The translations under genes were made by a program, and so were the position numbers. A DNA stretch of 64,000 bases from positions 16,502 through 80,501 of the forward strand of contig NZ_CP015101.1 of assembly GCF_002214465.1 (NCBI RefSeq), given 5' to 3'. Below are positions 30,293-38,615 of this stretch, piece after piece. The DNA is from Thermococcus barossii (GTDB lineage: Archaea > Methanobacteriota_B > Thermococci > Thermococcales > Thermococcaceae). The stretch's first letter is position 1. Every line of letters starts with the position of its first letter. The notes under the pieces are model-generated. The model saw only the letters and a list, made by a program, of their open reading frames with translations, had not been told where the DNA came from and made no database searches.

Positions 30293-30589
30293 TCACTCCT
30301 CCTCCTTCTTAATTATTCCGTCCCTTATGAGAATGTATTCCGGCTCGATGTAGAGCATCCTCTCCTTGCTCTCGTAGGCCTTGGCGTAGCCCCTGCTGAC
30401 GCGGCTACCGAAGTAGCTCCTTATGTACTGGACAACTACCGTCTCCGGGTCAAGGTCGAGCATGGCAACGAGCTTGCCCTTAACGTCGGCCCTGCTCGGC
30501 GTGGCCTCTCCCTCGTGGATGACATCGAAGTATATCTCCTTCCTTCCGAGGAGCTTGTTCTCCCTTATCTCGGTAACCTTAATCTCCAT
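30293..30589 (-). CDS. rps24e: Small ribosomal subunit protein eS24
   Basis: 98-aa protein [23 protein letters not shown] with [22 protein letters not shown] and the [18 protein letters not shown] signature of archaeal S24e. It overlaps the end of the kinase gene by 11 bp and precedes rps27ae directly, an order conserved in Thermococcales. Confidence 0.97.
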   Translation of the reverse strand: MEIKVTEIRENKLLGRKEIYFDVIHEGEATPSRADVKGKLVAMLDLDPETVVVQYIRSYFGSRVSRGYAKAYESKERMLYIEPEYILIRDGIIKKEEE

Positions 30590-31112
30590 CGCGAACCACC
30601 TCCATCTTCGACATGAGCTTCCCGCACTTGAGCTTGCATTCGGGTGTTACCCTTATAAGCACTACTCCCTCATCCGGCTGGCCGTAGAGCACCAAAGTGC
30701 CCTCCGGGGCGTAGAGCACGGCCGGAATGGCCGCCAGGTCTTCCTCGCCGTTCACTTTTATGTAAACCCTCCGGCCCCTTTCGGCCAGTCCAAACCCCTT
30801 TTTGATGGCGTTTAATAAAGCTTTCGTTATTGTTCCGGGAGGGTTCTGAACCGTCATGACCACCGCGCCGGTCTCTATGTCCGGCGTGTATTCCCGCCTC
30901 TTCGTCCTGTGATCGTATATCGCCAGGCTCGGCTTTATGCCCACCTTGAGGACGTTCTCCGTGACAACGTCTCCAACGGTAACCACGTGCCGCGCCCTTT
31001 CAAGCTCTCCCTTAATCTTGAGGTACGGCTCGGGAATCTCGCCCCGGACGAGCCTGCCCAGGGGCTCCTTCAGGGCTTTTCTGAGTTCGGGCGTTAGTAC
31101 GAACAGCATCAT
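30579..31112 (-). CDS. GTP-dependent dephospho-CoA kinase (DUF359)
   Basis: Last step of CoA synthesis in many archaea: phosphorylates dephospho-CoA with GTP. The 177-aa protein ([19 protein letters not shown]) has [26 protein letters not shown] and [15 protein letters not shown], typical of the DUF359 family whose T. kodakarensis member was shown to have this activity. The start at 31112 or 31109 (ATGATG) overlaps the spt4 stop. Its place inside a transcription/translation operon is a conserved feature. Confidence 0.93.
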   Translation of the reverse strand: MMLFVLTPELRKALKEPLGRLVRGEIPEPYLKIKGELERARHVVTVGDVVTENVLKVGIKPSLAIYDHRTKRREYTPDIETGAVVMTVQNPPGTITKALLNAIKKGFGLAERGRRVYIKVNGEEDLAAIPAVLYAPEGTLVLYGQPDEGVVLIRVTPECKLKCGKLMSKMEVVRDGD

Positions 31113-31297
31113 CTGACCCTTATGGCGTACTTTCCGGGCACCTTGACGCCCAGCTTCTGCGCTATCCTGCTCTTCTCCGGGTCGGTGATTATAACGAGGT
31201 CGAACCATTCCTCGCTGAGGTCTCTGCTCCCGCAGACCGGGCAGCGATCCTCGGTGGTGATGTAGTGGCAGTGCCTGCAGGCCCTCTCCTTAACCAT
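31109..31297 (-). CDS. spt4: Transcription elongation factor Spt4
   Basis: 62-aa zinc protein that pairs with Spt5 on RNA polymerase. Cys7, Cys10, Cys19 and Cys22 (ACRHCH, RCPVCGS) bind zinc; EEWFDLVIITDPEKSRIAQKLG is the conserved core that contacts the Spt5 NGN domain. It overlaps rpo7 by one base and the kinase gene by a few bases. Confidence 0.97.
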   Translation of the reverse strand: MVKERACRHCHYITTEDRCPVCGSRDLSEEWFDLVIITDPEKSRIAQKLGVKVPGKYAIRVR

Positions 31298-31857
31298 CAG
31301 GCCTCAGCCTCCTTGCGCTTTTCCTTCTCTATCCAGTCCCTCTTTCCGAGTCCTGGCTGGCGCATGGTCAGGCCTATCTTGTTCTCCCTGATAACACGGC
31401 TCTTGATGCTTACCGCAATAACCCTTGCCCTAACCTCGTCACCGAGTTTGAGTATTCTCTTGGTTTCCTTGCCGAGGAACTGCTTGTTCTTCTCGTCGAA
31501 GACGACGTAGTCGTCCATGAGCTGGCTGATGTGAACGAGTCCATCCATCGGACCGATCCTTATGAACGCACCGTAGGGGGCGACATCGATTACCTCGCCC
31601 TCAACGACCTCGTGCATCTCGGGCTTCCAGACGAGGACGTTGAAGACGACCTCGTGATAGGTTGCCCCGTCGCCGGGCACAATGACGCCCTGGCCTATAT
31701 CCTCGACGTCCATGATGGCTAGGATAACACCCTCGTCGCGGTCGTAGATGCCCTCGTAAGTCTCGCGGAGGACGAGCTTGGCAGCTTCCTTCGGGTCCAT
31801 CGTGAACATCTTGGGCGGTATTCTCACAACGTCCCTAATCTTGAGGAGCTTGTACAT
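31297..31857 (-). CDS. rpo7: DNA-directed RNA polymerase subunit Rpo7 (E')
   Basis: 186-aa stalk subunit of archaeal RNA polymerase. N-terminal MYKLLKIRDVVRIPPKMF and tip domain, then an S1/OB domain with GEVIDVAPYGAFIRIGPMDGLVHISQL. The C-terminal basic/acidic tail WIEKEKRKEAEA is usual. It lies 36 bp after ppa and is followed by spt4, forming a classical archaeal rpoE-spt4 pair. Confidence 0.97.
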   Translation of the reverse strand: MYKLLKIRDVVRIPPKMFTMDPKEAAKLVLRETYEGIYDRDEGVILAIMDVEDIGQGVIVPGDGATYHEVVFNVLVWKPEMHEVVEGEVIDVAPYGAFIRIGPMDGLVHISQLMDDYVVFDEKNKQFLGKETKRILKLGDEVRARVIAVSIKSRVIRENKIGLTMRQPGLGKRDWIEKEKRKEAEA

Positions 31858-31893
31858 GCCTTTACCTCCCGTGGGGAATAAGGGGAAAAGAAA

Positions 31894-32430
31894 TCACTCC
31901 TTCTTTCCGAACTTTTCCTTGTAGAGCTCGATGGCGCGGAGGATTTCCTTCTTGGCCTCCTCGGCGTTGCCCCAGCCCTCTATCTTAGTGACCTTGCCCT
32001 GGAGCTCCTTGTAGCGCTGGAAGAAGTGGGCAATCTCGTCGAGGAAGGCCTTGGGGACGTCGTCGATGTCCTTCCAGTCCTTGAAGTACGGGTCCTCGAC
32101 TGGAACCGCGAGAACCTTCCAGTCTTTATCGCCGCTGTCTTCCATCTTCATTATGCCTATCGGTCTCGCCTCGATGAGCGTGAGGGGGTAAACCGGCTCG
32201 CGCATGATGACCATTATGTCGAAGGGGTCTCCGTCATCATACCAGGTCTGGGGGATTATTCCGTAGTCGACCGGATAGAAGAACGGGCTGTAGAGCACTC
32301 TATCGAGCTTTATAAGGCCGGTCTTCTTGTCGAGCTCGTACTTGTTTCTGCTTCCCTTCGGAATCTCTATGAGAGCGTAAACGACCTCTGGAACCTCCGG
32401 TCCGGGCTCAAGCTCGTGGAACGGGTTCAT
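31894..32430 (-). CDS. ppa: Inorganic pyrophosphatase (family I)
   Basis: Hydrolyses pyrophosphate released by biosynthesis, for example by the CoA and nucleotide enzymes nearby. The 178-aa protein has [37 protein letters not shown] (with the metal-binding DGDPxD) and [18 protein letters not shown]-like TTTAAAAG at about 32485-32493 and GAGGTGG before ATG 32430 start the unit that probably continues through rpo7. Confidence 0.97.
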   Translation of the reverse strand: MNPFHELEPGPEVPEVVYALIEIPKGSRNKYELDKKTGLIKLDRVLYSPFFYPVDYGIIPQTWYDDGDPFDIMVIMREPVYPLTLIEARPIGIMKMEDSGDKDWKVLAVPVEDPYFKDWKDIDDVPKAFLDEIAHFFQRYKELQGKVTKIEGWGNAEEAKKEILRAIELYKEKFGKKE

Positions 32431-32540
32431 CTCTAACCACCTCTTACCTCTTGTAGAACTTCTAGGTTAGCCTTTCGGATAGGGCTTTTAAAGTTGTTGG
32501 TTATGAAAACCAGAAAAGGGATGGGGGAAGGGGAGGGCCC

Positions 32541-33563
32541 TCAGTTGGCCCCATCCCCTTCCTTGGGCAATGGCTTCCGGTACTCGTAGGATATTCCGTC
32601 GTCTATTATGGCAAAGACCTCATCCTCGCCGTCTATATAGTGGAGTATCGGCTTGTCCACAAGCTCGAAAGTTGTCTCCAAGTCATTGGGGGTCTTCAGG
32701 ACGACCCTCTTCTGGACCGGCCCGGGGGCGCCCTTGACTATGTACGGCTTTATCTTGGCCAGCTCGTCCTTGGGCGGCCTCGCGGTGTAAACGTAGCCCA
32801 CCAGAGGTATCAGCATCAGTAGTGCCAGCAGTGTGGTCACGACTTTGGCGGTGTCCAGGTCGCTCTCCACTCCCAGAACGGTTGCACTCACTTCTTCCCG
32901 CGTCGTCTTTGTTAGTGTCCTCTTTGCACTCTTGGTGGTGTCTGTGAAGTAGTAAAGGCCCGCACCGCCGTCTCTTACGAGTTCCACTTCTTGGTCGAAG
33001 TTTTCGTTTATCGTCTTTCCTCCAACTTTCCCGGTTCCTTTAACGCTTGTCGTTATGATAACACGTCTGTTCAGCCTCTTCATTCCAAGTTCTTCCGCCA
33101 CGTTTGCACTCAGCTCGTTGAGTTTGTTCATATCTAGCGTGTATTCAACCGTGAATCCACCTTCTTGGAGTTTGCCCTTCTCATCAAAGAGGGTCTCCTC
33201 CCACATGATAACTTCGTCGCTACCCTTGTTGACGTAGTAGATAACCTTTCCCGTGACCTCGTAGGTGCCACTGCTCAGCGGAGGGCCTGAACGGTACGTG
33301 TACGTCAGCAGGAACCTGTCAACCAGGGATATCGGGTACTCGTCCCTGAAAACCATGTAGCCGTAGAGTTCGTTAGGCTTGAGATACGCGGCGTGCTTTA
33401 ACTGACCCTCCTCCCTGAACGTTCCGAGCGTTTGAGTGTTCACCACGTACGGGCTTGCGCTCATGAGCTTCACGGAATAAAATCCAAACACAAGGAAGAG
33501 CACTAGGAATGCGCCCAGCACATCTTTCCTCCTAATGAATCTCGAAATATCTTCTTTCTTCAT
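32541..33563 (-). CDS. DUF5305-type membrane protein
   Basis: 340-aa protein with a membrane helix at about 15-35, a long extracellular beta-rich part (residues 36-240), a second helix at about 243-262 (VVTTLLALLMLIPLVGYVYTA) and a cytosolic tail. This layout and sequence resemble DUF5305, found next to signal peptidase and DUF1102 genes in archaea. It overlaps the preceding gene in ATGA. It is last in the surface-fibre operon, where it could help anchor or export fibre subunits. Function not known. Confidence 0.75.
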   Translation of the reverse strand: MKKEDISRFIRRKDVLGAFLVLFLVFGFYSVKLMSASPYVVNTQTLGTFREEGQLKHAAYLKPNELYGYMVFRDEYPISLVDRFLLTYTYRSGPPLSSGTYEVTGKVIYYVNKGSDEVIMWEETLFDEKGKLQEGGFTVEYTLDMNKLNELSANVAEELGMKRLNRRVIITTSVKGTGKVGGKTINENFDQEVELVRDGGAGLYYFTDTTKSAKRTLTKTTREEVSATVLGVESDLDTAKVVTTLLALLMLIPLVGYVYTARPPKDELAKIKPYIVKGAPGPVQKRVVLKTPNDLETTFELVDKPILHYIDGEDEVFAIIDDGISYEYRKPLPKEGDGAN

Positions 33564-34948
33564 CCTTCACATGCCTCCATGCCAGTGTCTGATTCAAAAC
33601 TTCTATTGTCGTTGTCTCCGAGGGCCTGAAGGTCGACGTCGGACGTGCGGCAACTGCAGCAGCCGCAACCTCCAATCTTGACGTATACATCGCATCCGTA
33701 GTATCCGCAATTATCAACGAGCGCCCTGCTGATGACCAGGGCTTTGCTTGAGTGGTGCCTGCCAGCCTCTATTCCATCAGTGTGTTCCCAGAGGTGCATT
33801 ACTGCGGTCTCTCCATGCTCCAGATGCACTACCCATCTGACCTCTGTGGTGCCGTCGGGCATCGGGGTCACGGATACCGTGCCGACTGTGGAGGAATAAC
33901 CGCTTACCGTGAAGTGCTCCCCCACGTACTGCCTTATCGTTAACGTCTTTTCGTCCCCACCGTTGACGATTCCGAGCACCACATGGTAATCGGCGGAGGT
34001 GTCAGGGGGTATCTTTGCTGGCCCCCAAACGTTCCTCCACATGCAGAAGTGGCAGTCGTTGCCATTGTCGCACTTTGCCGTGACGTTTATTCCGTTGCTC
34101 TTGATGTCGTATCCCACTATCTCGGCCCCTTCGTTCAGCGGGTATTCGCCGCATGAGGTGAACTCCTGCTTCCCTGCCGGGTTGAGCTTGGTGTGTATCG
34201 TCACGTCCAGATACGCGCTTCCATCGGCCGGGACCTCTACCTCCCATGTTATGTGGTGTGCCGCCCCGGTCTGTACGATGGAATACGTCCCTGCGCTTGG
34301 GACTATGGAGTCTATATCAAACTCTCCGGGAATGACGTCCTTTATCGTCAGGCTTCTTGCAACATCCGGGCTGGTTACCGTGATGCGGAAAGTCCACTGT
34401 TCGTAGGTGTGCGTTGGAACCTCAAGATCGCCGCTTATCAGTTCCTTCTCAATTGTTGGCCCGCCCCTAACGATTAGCTTTATGGAGCAGGTTTCTATGA
34501 CGGCATCGCCCCCATCCCAGCGGGCGTACATGGTGATGGGAATCACATACTCGCCGGGTACAACGTCGCTTACGCTCACGTGCCCGGAGAAGGTGTATTC
34601 CTCCTCTGATGCTATCATCCTCTCGGTTCCGTCTTCCGTTTCTATAAACATGTCAACGTTGCCCGGCAAGCTTGAATAATCCGGGTCGAGACGTATCCAG
34701 ACATCTTTCAGCTCGTTCAGATAGTTCCTGACTGTCAGTGCATCAAAGTCGGTTTCGCTGTGGGGACTGACCTCTACAACTGCGGCGTAGCCGTCTTCGC
34801 AGTCAAAGCCAAGGTACTCATTTTCATGGGGCACAACTTGAACCTTAACTTCTCTCGACGCTTCAAAGCTTACAAAAGTTCCACTGGAGCCTACGAGAAT
34901 CAGCGATGCCAGTGCAAGTGTTACGATGATTGAGAATAGAGCCCTCAT
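33560..34948 (-). CDS. Large secreted DUF1102-like protein with Cys-rich tail
   Basis: 462 aa with a signal-like helix (IIVTLALASLILVGSSG) then TFVSFEASREVKVQVVPHENEYLGF, the same pattern as the start of the small DUF1102 proteins upstream. Residues 150-420 form repeated Ig-like strands (about 100 residues each), and the tail holds CGYYGCDVYVKIGGCGCCSC, likely disulfides. Overlaps the signal peptidase gene by four bases. It may be an anchor or cap for fibres made of the smaller subunits, like TapA beside TasA, but this is by analogy. Confidence 0.72.
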   Translation of the reverse strand: MRALFSIIVTLALASLILVGSSGTFVSFEASREVKVQVVPHENEYLGFDCEDGYAAVVEVSPHSETDFDALTVRNYLNELKDVWIRLDPDYSSLPGNVDMFIETEDGTERMIASEEEYTFSGHVSVSDVVPGEYVIPITMYARWDGGDAVIETCSIKLIVRGGPTIEKELISGDLEVPTHTYEQWTFRITVTSPDVARSLTIKDVIPGEFDIDSIVPSAGTYSIVQTGAAHHITWEVEVPADGSAYLDVTIHTKLNPAGKQEFTSCGEYPLNEGAEIVGYDIKSNGINVTAKCDNGNDCHFCMWRNVWGPAKIPPDTSADYHVVLGIVNGGDEKTLTIRQYVGEHFTVSGYSSTVGTVSVTPMPDGTTEVRWVVHLEHGETAVMHLWEHTDGIEAGRHHSSKALVISRALVDNCGYYGCDVYVKIGGCGCCSCRTSDVDLQALGDNDNRSFESDTGMEACEG

Positions 34949-36009
34949 ATCCTAAACACCTCCGTAATTCCTCTTAGGGAGGAAGTCCTTTTTCTCCTGA
35001 TTCTAAGAACGTCTTCATCCCCGATGCCGGATAGATAGTACAAAGCTCCAAGAAATGCTGCTACTTCAGTTAGGATAGCTAGTAGTGGCATCATGGGGTG
35101 TATTGAATAAAGCGAGTCCATGAGTGAACTTGGAAGCAGTTTTGGATACGCGTTTACCCGCACTTTTGTGGTGTACATTGCTGTAGTTTGTGGTGTTACG
35201 ATGGTTACGATAAGGTTGTCCTCTTTATCCCTTGAGAGATAAAACTTCTCGCTGGATACCTCGGTGACTGGAGGCTCAGCGGAGATGTAATAGACCATGG
35301 GGTAGATGTTGTTGTTCCTTATCGTAACCTCTGTCTGAAATTCCTCCCCGGGTAGGTACCATCCTTCTCGACTTCCTCCCGCGGATGTCACTGAATACGC
35401 TATAGGTATCAACTCCCACGAAACGAAGATTGAGATCGCCACCATGAGAATGAGAAATACTGAGGTTAGCATGAAGAGTGTTCTAAACTTTATCGAGATG
35501 AACTTGTTCTTTCTGATCCTTTTGGGTCTCTCACCGCTTCCAAAGGCTATTATGCCAACTACCACAAGAAGGGCCCCAAGAAACATCTTACCCCTGTCTG
35601 AGAGTCCATTGTCTATGTAGTTTCCGAGTTCTGGTATCTTGGGCACGTGTCCATTAACCGTGATAACTCTCCCGCCTATCTGCTCTCCTGCCACTGGGGG
35701 AACGTTATGAGTTTGCTGGTCGGTTGCAATGTTATTGTCACCTTTGGTCAGGTAGCCTTCTTCGGTTATTGCTACAATCCTGTGAACAACCCATGTCTTC
35801 CCTGCTCTGAAGACTACAATGTCGCCAACTTTGGGGTTTCTCACGAACGGATTAATGAAAAAAACGTCCCCCTTGTCTATTGTAGGGGCCATGCTCCCGG
35901 AGTATGCGTACGATATGAAGACTGGCCTGTCTAAGAGCGCTCCGAGCAGAGAACCTATAACGAGTACCGCGAGGAGTGCTAAGAGTGTGTATTCTATCAA
36001 TGATTTCAT
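34945..36009 (-). CDS. Signal peptidase I (archaeal/Sec11 type) with long C-terminal extension
   Basis: 354-aa membrane protease. Ser39 in YSGSMAPTI is the nucleophile and His76 in WVVHRIVAI replaces the bacterial Lys, as in Sec11/SipW-type enzymes; TKGDNN carries the conserved Asp. After the roughly 150-aa catalytic part, there is a membrane segment, an extracellular beta domain (residues 210-290) and a last helix, so it is about twice the usual length. Start 36009 overlaps the stop of the DUF1102 gene in ATGA. It probably cleaves the DUF1102 proteins of the operon. Confidence 0.88.
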   Translation of the reverse strand: MKSLIEYTLLALLAVLVIGSLLGALLDRPVFISYAYSGSMAPTIDKGDVFFINPFVRNPKVGDIVVFRAGKTWVVHRIVAITEEGYLTKGDNNIATDQQTHNVPPVAGEQIGGRVITVNGHVPKIPELGNYIDNGLSDRGKMFLGALLVVVGIIAFGSGERPKRIRKNKFISIKFRTLFMLTSVFLILMVAISIFVSWELIPIAYSVTSAGGSREGWYLPGEEFQTEVTIRNNNIYPMVYYISAEPPVTEVSSEKFYLSRDKEDNLIVTIVTPQTTAMYTTKVRVNAYPKLLPSSLMDSLYSIHPMMPLLAILTEVAAFLGALYYLSGIGDEDVLRIRRKRTSSLRGITEVFRI

Positions 36010-36524
36010 CCACAACTCCCTCCCCACGCTTCAATTATGAAGTTCTCTGTGTAATCTCCGGTTGATAATCCATGGGTATCTATCCTTGCCCCAATCTCAA
36101 CACTTTCACCGGCGGAAATAGAAACTTCAACAACTTCCCCCCAGTTCCCGTCAAAAGAGCCCCCAAAGAACCCTATCTCAGGGGTTTCTGAGGTTATCCT
36201 CACACATATCTCGCTCTCACCTGTGATGCTCTCGTTGTTCTTTATGACAAAAACCTTCTCGAAAACGTACGTGGAATTAACGCTTAAACCTTCGCCGTAA
36301 CCGGGGTAAAAGGGATTGTTTGGCGAAATGTCCACAACTAAAAACCCTTCATCGTTAAGGTATGAATAAGGAGGCAGGGGGCTTTCAATGAAGGACATCC
36401 CGTTTCCATCCTCAGGGATAGCGTAAACAACAGTGATGGGCCTTGATGGATACAATCCCCACAGCCCGATGAGAAGGATGACAGTTATTCCAACACCAGT
36501 TGCAACCTTTTTCGTTGTCCTCAT
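36006..36524 (-). CDS. DUF1102 secreted protein (third)
   Basis: 172 aa, N-terminal helix VGITVILLIGLWGLYPS, then a single beta-sandwich domain with PYSYLNDEGFLVVDISPNNP, GEGLSVNSTYVFEKVFVIKNN and a C-terminal FIIEAWGGSCG. It shares these blocks with the two upstream DUF1102 genes but is more divergent at the N-terminus. A small hairpin and possible promoter separate it from the second gene, so its expression may be lower. Confidence 0.8.
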   Translation of the reverse strand: MRTTKKVATGVGITVILLIGLWGLYPSRPITVVYAIPEDGNGMSFIESPLPPYSYLNDEGFLVVDISPNNPFYPGYGEGLSVNSTYVFEKVFVIKNNESITGESEICVRITSETPEIGFFGGSFDGNWGEVVEVSISAGESVEIGARIDTHGLSTGDYTENFIIEAWGGSCG

Positions 36525-36555
36525 TCTTTTTCCCCCTATAATAACTTAAAGAAGA

Positions 36556-36569
36556 GGAGCAAATGCTCC
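36556..36569 (-). terminator. Short intercistronic hairpin between DUF1102 genes
   Basis: GGAGCA AA TGCTCC forms a perfect 6-bp stem, followed on the coding strand by TCTTCTTT. It may trim or partly end transcription after the first two DUF1102 genes, so that the probable fibre subunits are made in excess over the peptidase. Confidence 0.3.
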
Positions 36570-36581
36570 AGAACTAAATAT

Positions 36582-37127
36582 TCACTGAGGTCCTTCCTCG
36601 CACTCGCCGGCCTCAGCGTAGAACTGTATCTGGCCGTCCAGTGAATCGGGTGCGCTGATTCCGGTGCTGTCAATTATCATGCCGATCCTGACGACGTCGC
36701 CGGGCATGACGGTCACGTTGAGTGTGGTCGCACCAACTGTCTGGTCAGGCACGTAGTCTCCTTCAAAGAAGAGGACTCCACCATCTCCGGTGTAAGTAAT
36801 GTGCATGCATATCGGGGTCTGCTCCCAGAGATCGTTGCTCACGCCGAAGACTTCCTCGAACACGTAGGTGCTGTTCGGGCTGACGCCCTCTCCGAATCCC
36901 TCTTCCCAGTTGCCGTTGTTGTGGCTGAGGTCTATGACGAGCATTCCATTCTCGTTGATGTATGCGTAGGGCTGAATTGGCCTGAGGTCGATGAGCTCAT
37001 TGTCATCGGGAACGATCTGAATGTGAACGTTCCTGTCCGCTTCAAAGTATGCGAAGTTTGCGCTGCTGGCGGCAACCGCTATGAGCAGTCCTGCCATAAG
37101 GGCGAATAGTCCTAGTATCTTTCTCAT
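36582..37127 (-). CDS. DUF1102 secreted protein (second)
   Basis: 181 aa with a signal peptide (ILGLFALMAGLLIAVAASSA), then NFAYFEADRNVHIQIVPDDNELIDL. The mature start, a short strand followed by FxAxR..h..VVPDDn, is like TasA/camelysin-type fibre proteins, in which an N-terminal strand completes the next subunit. PYAYINENGMLVIDLSHNN and GEGVSPNSTYVFEEVF are shared with both neighbours. GGAGGT ends eight bases before ATG 37127, one base from the preceding stop. Confidence 0.82.
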   Translation of the reverse strand: MRKILGLFALMAGLLIAVAASSANFAYFEADRNVHIQIVPDDNELIDLRPIQPYAYINENGMLVIDLSHNNGNWEEGFGEGVSPNSTYVFEEVFGVSNDLWEQTPICMHITYTGDGGVLFFEGDYVPDQTVGATTLNVTVMPGDVVRIGMIIDSTGISAPDSLDGQIQFYAEAGECEEGPQ

Positions 37128-37128
37128 T

Positions 37129-37779
37129 TCAACCGACCTCCGGTGGAAGTGGTGCGTTACAGTCTATGGGGGCGTTGTCTGCCGGCCAGGCTTTGACGGT
37201 TATAGTTACGTCGTAGTCTCCTAGGCTGTTACCTGCTGCTATCTCCATTCCAACACCGAGGGCTTCCCCGGGTGCTAGGTAGAAGCAGACATCTCCAACA
37301 GCGCTGTCCGAGTTGTACGGAACTGCATTACCAGTAGTGCTGTGCATTCTTTCTCCCGGGTCGTAGAATGAGATCTTGCCTGAGTCTGAGGAGATTACCT
37401 CAACGACTATTACCTTGTTCTCCCACAGGTGGTTGCTCACGTTGAAAACGTGATCAAAGTTGTACCTGCTCTGGGGGCTCAGGCCTATTCCCTTGCCGTT
37501 GTATCCTTCGAGCTCACCCTGGTACTCGGCCCAATCTGGGTCGTCGTGTCCGGGCCAGTTCGGGTTGTTCTCTGAGAAGTCAATAACAAGTTGCCCTCCG
37601 TCATTTATGTACGCATAGGGCTGGACAGGTGTCAGGTCAATGAGCTCATCGTCGTCTGGAACGACTGCAATGTGTGAGCTCCTCTGGACACGGTAGTCCC
37701 TGAAGGTCGCACTGGTGCCTAGTGCAAAGGCCGCCGCGATCATCAGCCCCAGCATACCGAGGGCCAAAATTTTCTTCAT
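37129..37779 (-). CDS. DUF1102 secreted protein (first)
   Basis: 216 aa. ATG 37779 follows GGAGG by eight bases; an upstream in-frame start is rejected because it lacks such a site. Signal peptide MKKILALGMLGLMIAAAFALG, then RDYRVQRSSHIAVVPDDDELIDL and PYAYINDGGQLVIDFSENNP. An insert rich in Asp/Gly/Trp (residues about 85-110) distinguishes it from its paralogues. First gene after the promoter with the GGTAAT operator, so probably the most strongly expressed subunit. Confidence 0.82.
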   Translation of the reverse strand: MKKILALGMLGLMIAAAFALGTSATFRDYRVQRSSHIAVVPDDDELIDLTPVQPYAYINDGGQLVIDFSENNPNWPGHDDPDWAEYQGELEGYNGKGIGLSPQSRYNFDHVFNVSNHLWENKVIVVEVISSDSGKISFYDPGERMHSTTGNAVPYNSDSAVGDVCFYLAPGEALGVGMEIAAGNSLGDYDVTITVKAWPADNAPIDCNAPLPPEVG

Positions 37780-37862
37780 GGTACATTCCTCCATATTTTC
37801 CAAACCGACACCCTAGGCGAAGGCCATCATGGGGATGCCTCACTGTTTATTAGTGAAGTCAA

Positions 37863-37908
37863 CCTATATAGTAAATTCCGGCTTACTGGGTGGTAATCCC
37901 TCATTACC
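37863..37908 (-). promoter_or_regulatory. Promoter and operator of the DUF1102 operon
   Basis: On the minus strand, TATA-like TACTATATAG (about 37863-37872) lies downstream of a perfect inverted repeat GGTAAT-CCCTC-ATTACC at 37892-37908. Such a site just upstream of TATA is where an archaeal activator or repressor binds; the two winged-helix genes next to it are the obvious candidates. Confidence 0.4.
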
Positions 37909-37961
37909 GGGGATAAAAAGGCCTAGTTTGATTAGAAGAGGCAAGTTGTAGCGTGATTAAG

Positions 37962-38396
37962 CTAAAACAGCCTCTTTACTCGGTTGTGGTGTATCAGGCT
38001 TATGACCAGATACACGATGGCAGCCAGCAATAAAGGCATGCTGCCTAGGTACCAGCCTGCTATGATGAATATTAACGACGTCCCCATGTAGAAGGTGCTC
38101 CAGCTTATATCGTGCTTGTTGACTACCTCCATGTAGACGGTAACATCGTCCGGAATCTTCAAGAGCGTGACGATGCCGTGGTTGAAGGTTATGACGCCCT
38201 CCCTTTCCAGTTTGGGGATGTGCGTCTGAACCAGGCTGACGTAGACGCTTTTCCTGTGCTTCCGATCCGTGTCTCCTTCTCTTTCAGCTATGTACTCAAC
38301 AAGCTCCCTAAGCTCTGCGTGCCCTTCCTTCTCCTTGAGATACTCTATCATCAACATTCTCCTGTCGTTTCCGAGTATCGTGGTTGTCGCACCCAT
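37962..38396 (-). CDS. Membrane-linked winged-helix regulator (DUF7344-like)
   Basis: 144 aa. Residues 10-85 form a winged-helix domain (MLMIEYLKEKEGHAELRELVEYIAER, VYVSLVQTHIPKLEREGVI), and residues 98-140 contain two membrane helices. This fits the archaeal DUF7344 type, in which a DNA-binding domain is tethered to the membrane. It starts three bases after the stop of the second regulator and probably senses surface or envelope state for the DUF1102 operon. Confidence 0.75.
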   Translation of the reverse strand: MGATTTILGNDRRMLMIEYLKEKEGHAELRELVEYIAEREGDTDRKHRKSVYVSLVQTHIPKLEREGVITFNHGIVTLLKIPDDVTVYMEVVNKHDISWSTFYMGTSLIFIIAGWYLGSMPLLLAAIVYLVISLIHHNRVKRLF

Positions 38397-38399
38397 GGC

Positions 38400-38615
38400 T
38401 CATCTCAACCTGTAATGCTTTCTCTTATTCCCGTTGGTGTAGAACGCTTCCACCTTCTTCTGCTCCACCAGTTTCCTGAGGGTTCTCTCAACCTTCTGCC
38501 TCGTGCAGAAAATGCCTCTCTCGTTGAGGAACCGCGTCAGAAAAGCGACACTGAGTGATCCGTGGACCCTAAGGAGGTTCATAATCTCACCCTCCAGGTT
38601 AACTACGTTGCTCAC
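38400..38615 (-). CDS. Small winged-helix DNA-binding protein
   Basis: 71 aa, SNVVNLEGEIMNLLRVHGSLSVAFLTRFLNERGIFCTRQKVERTLRKLVEQKKVEAF in outline: one winged helix and nothing else. GTG 38615 follows GGGGGTGAG, a strong ribosome binding site. It is cotranscribed with the membrane-linked regulator. Probable regulator of the DUF1102 operon downstream. Confidence 0.75.
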   Translation of the reverse strand: MSNVVNLEGEIMNLLRVHGSLSVAFLTRFLNERGIFCTRQKVERTLRKLVEQKKVEAFYTNGNKRKHYRLR

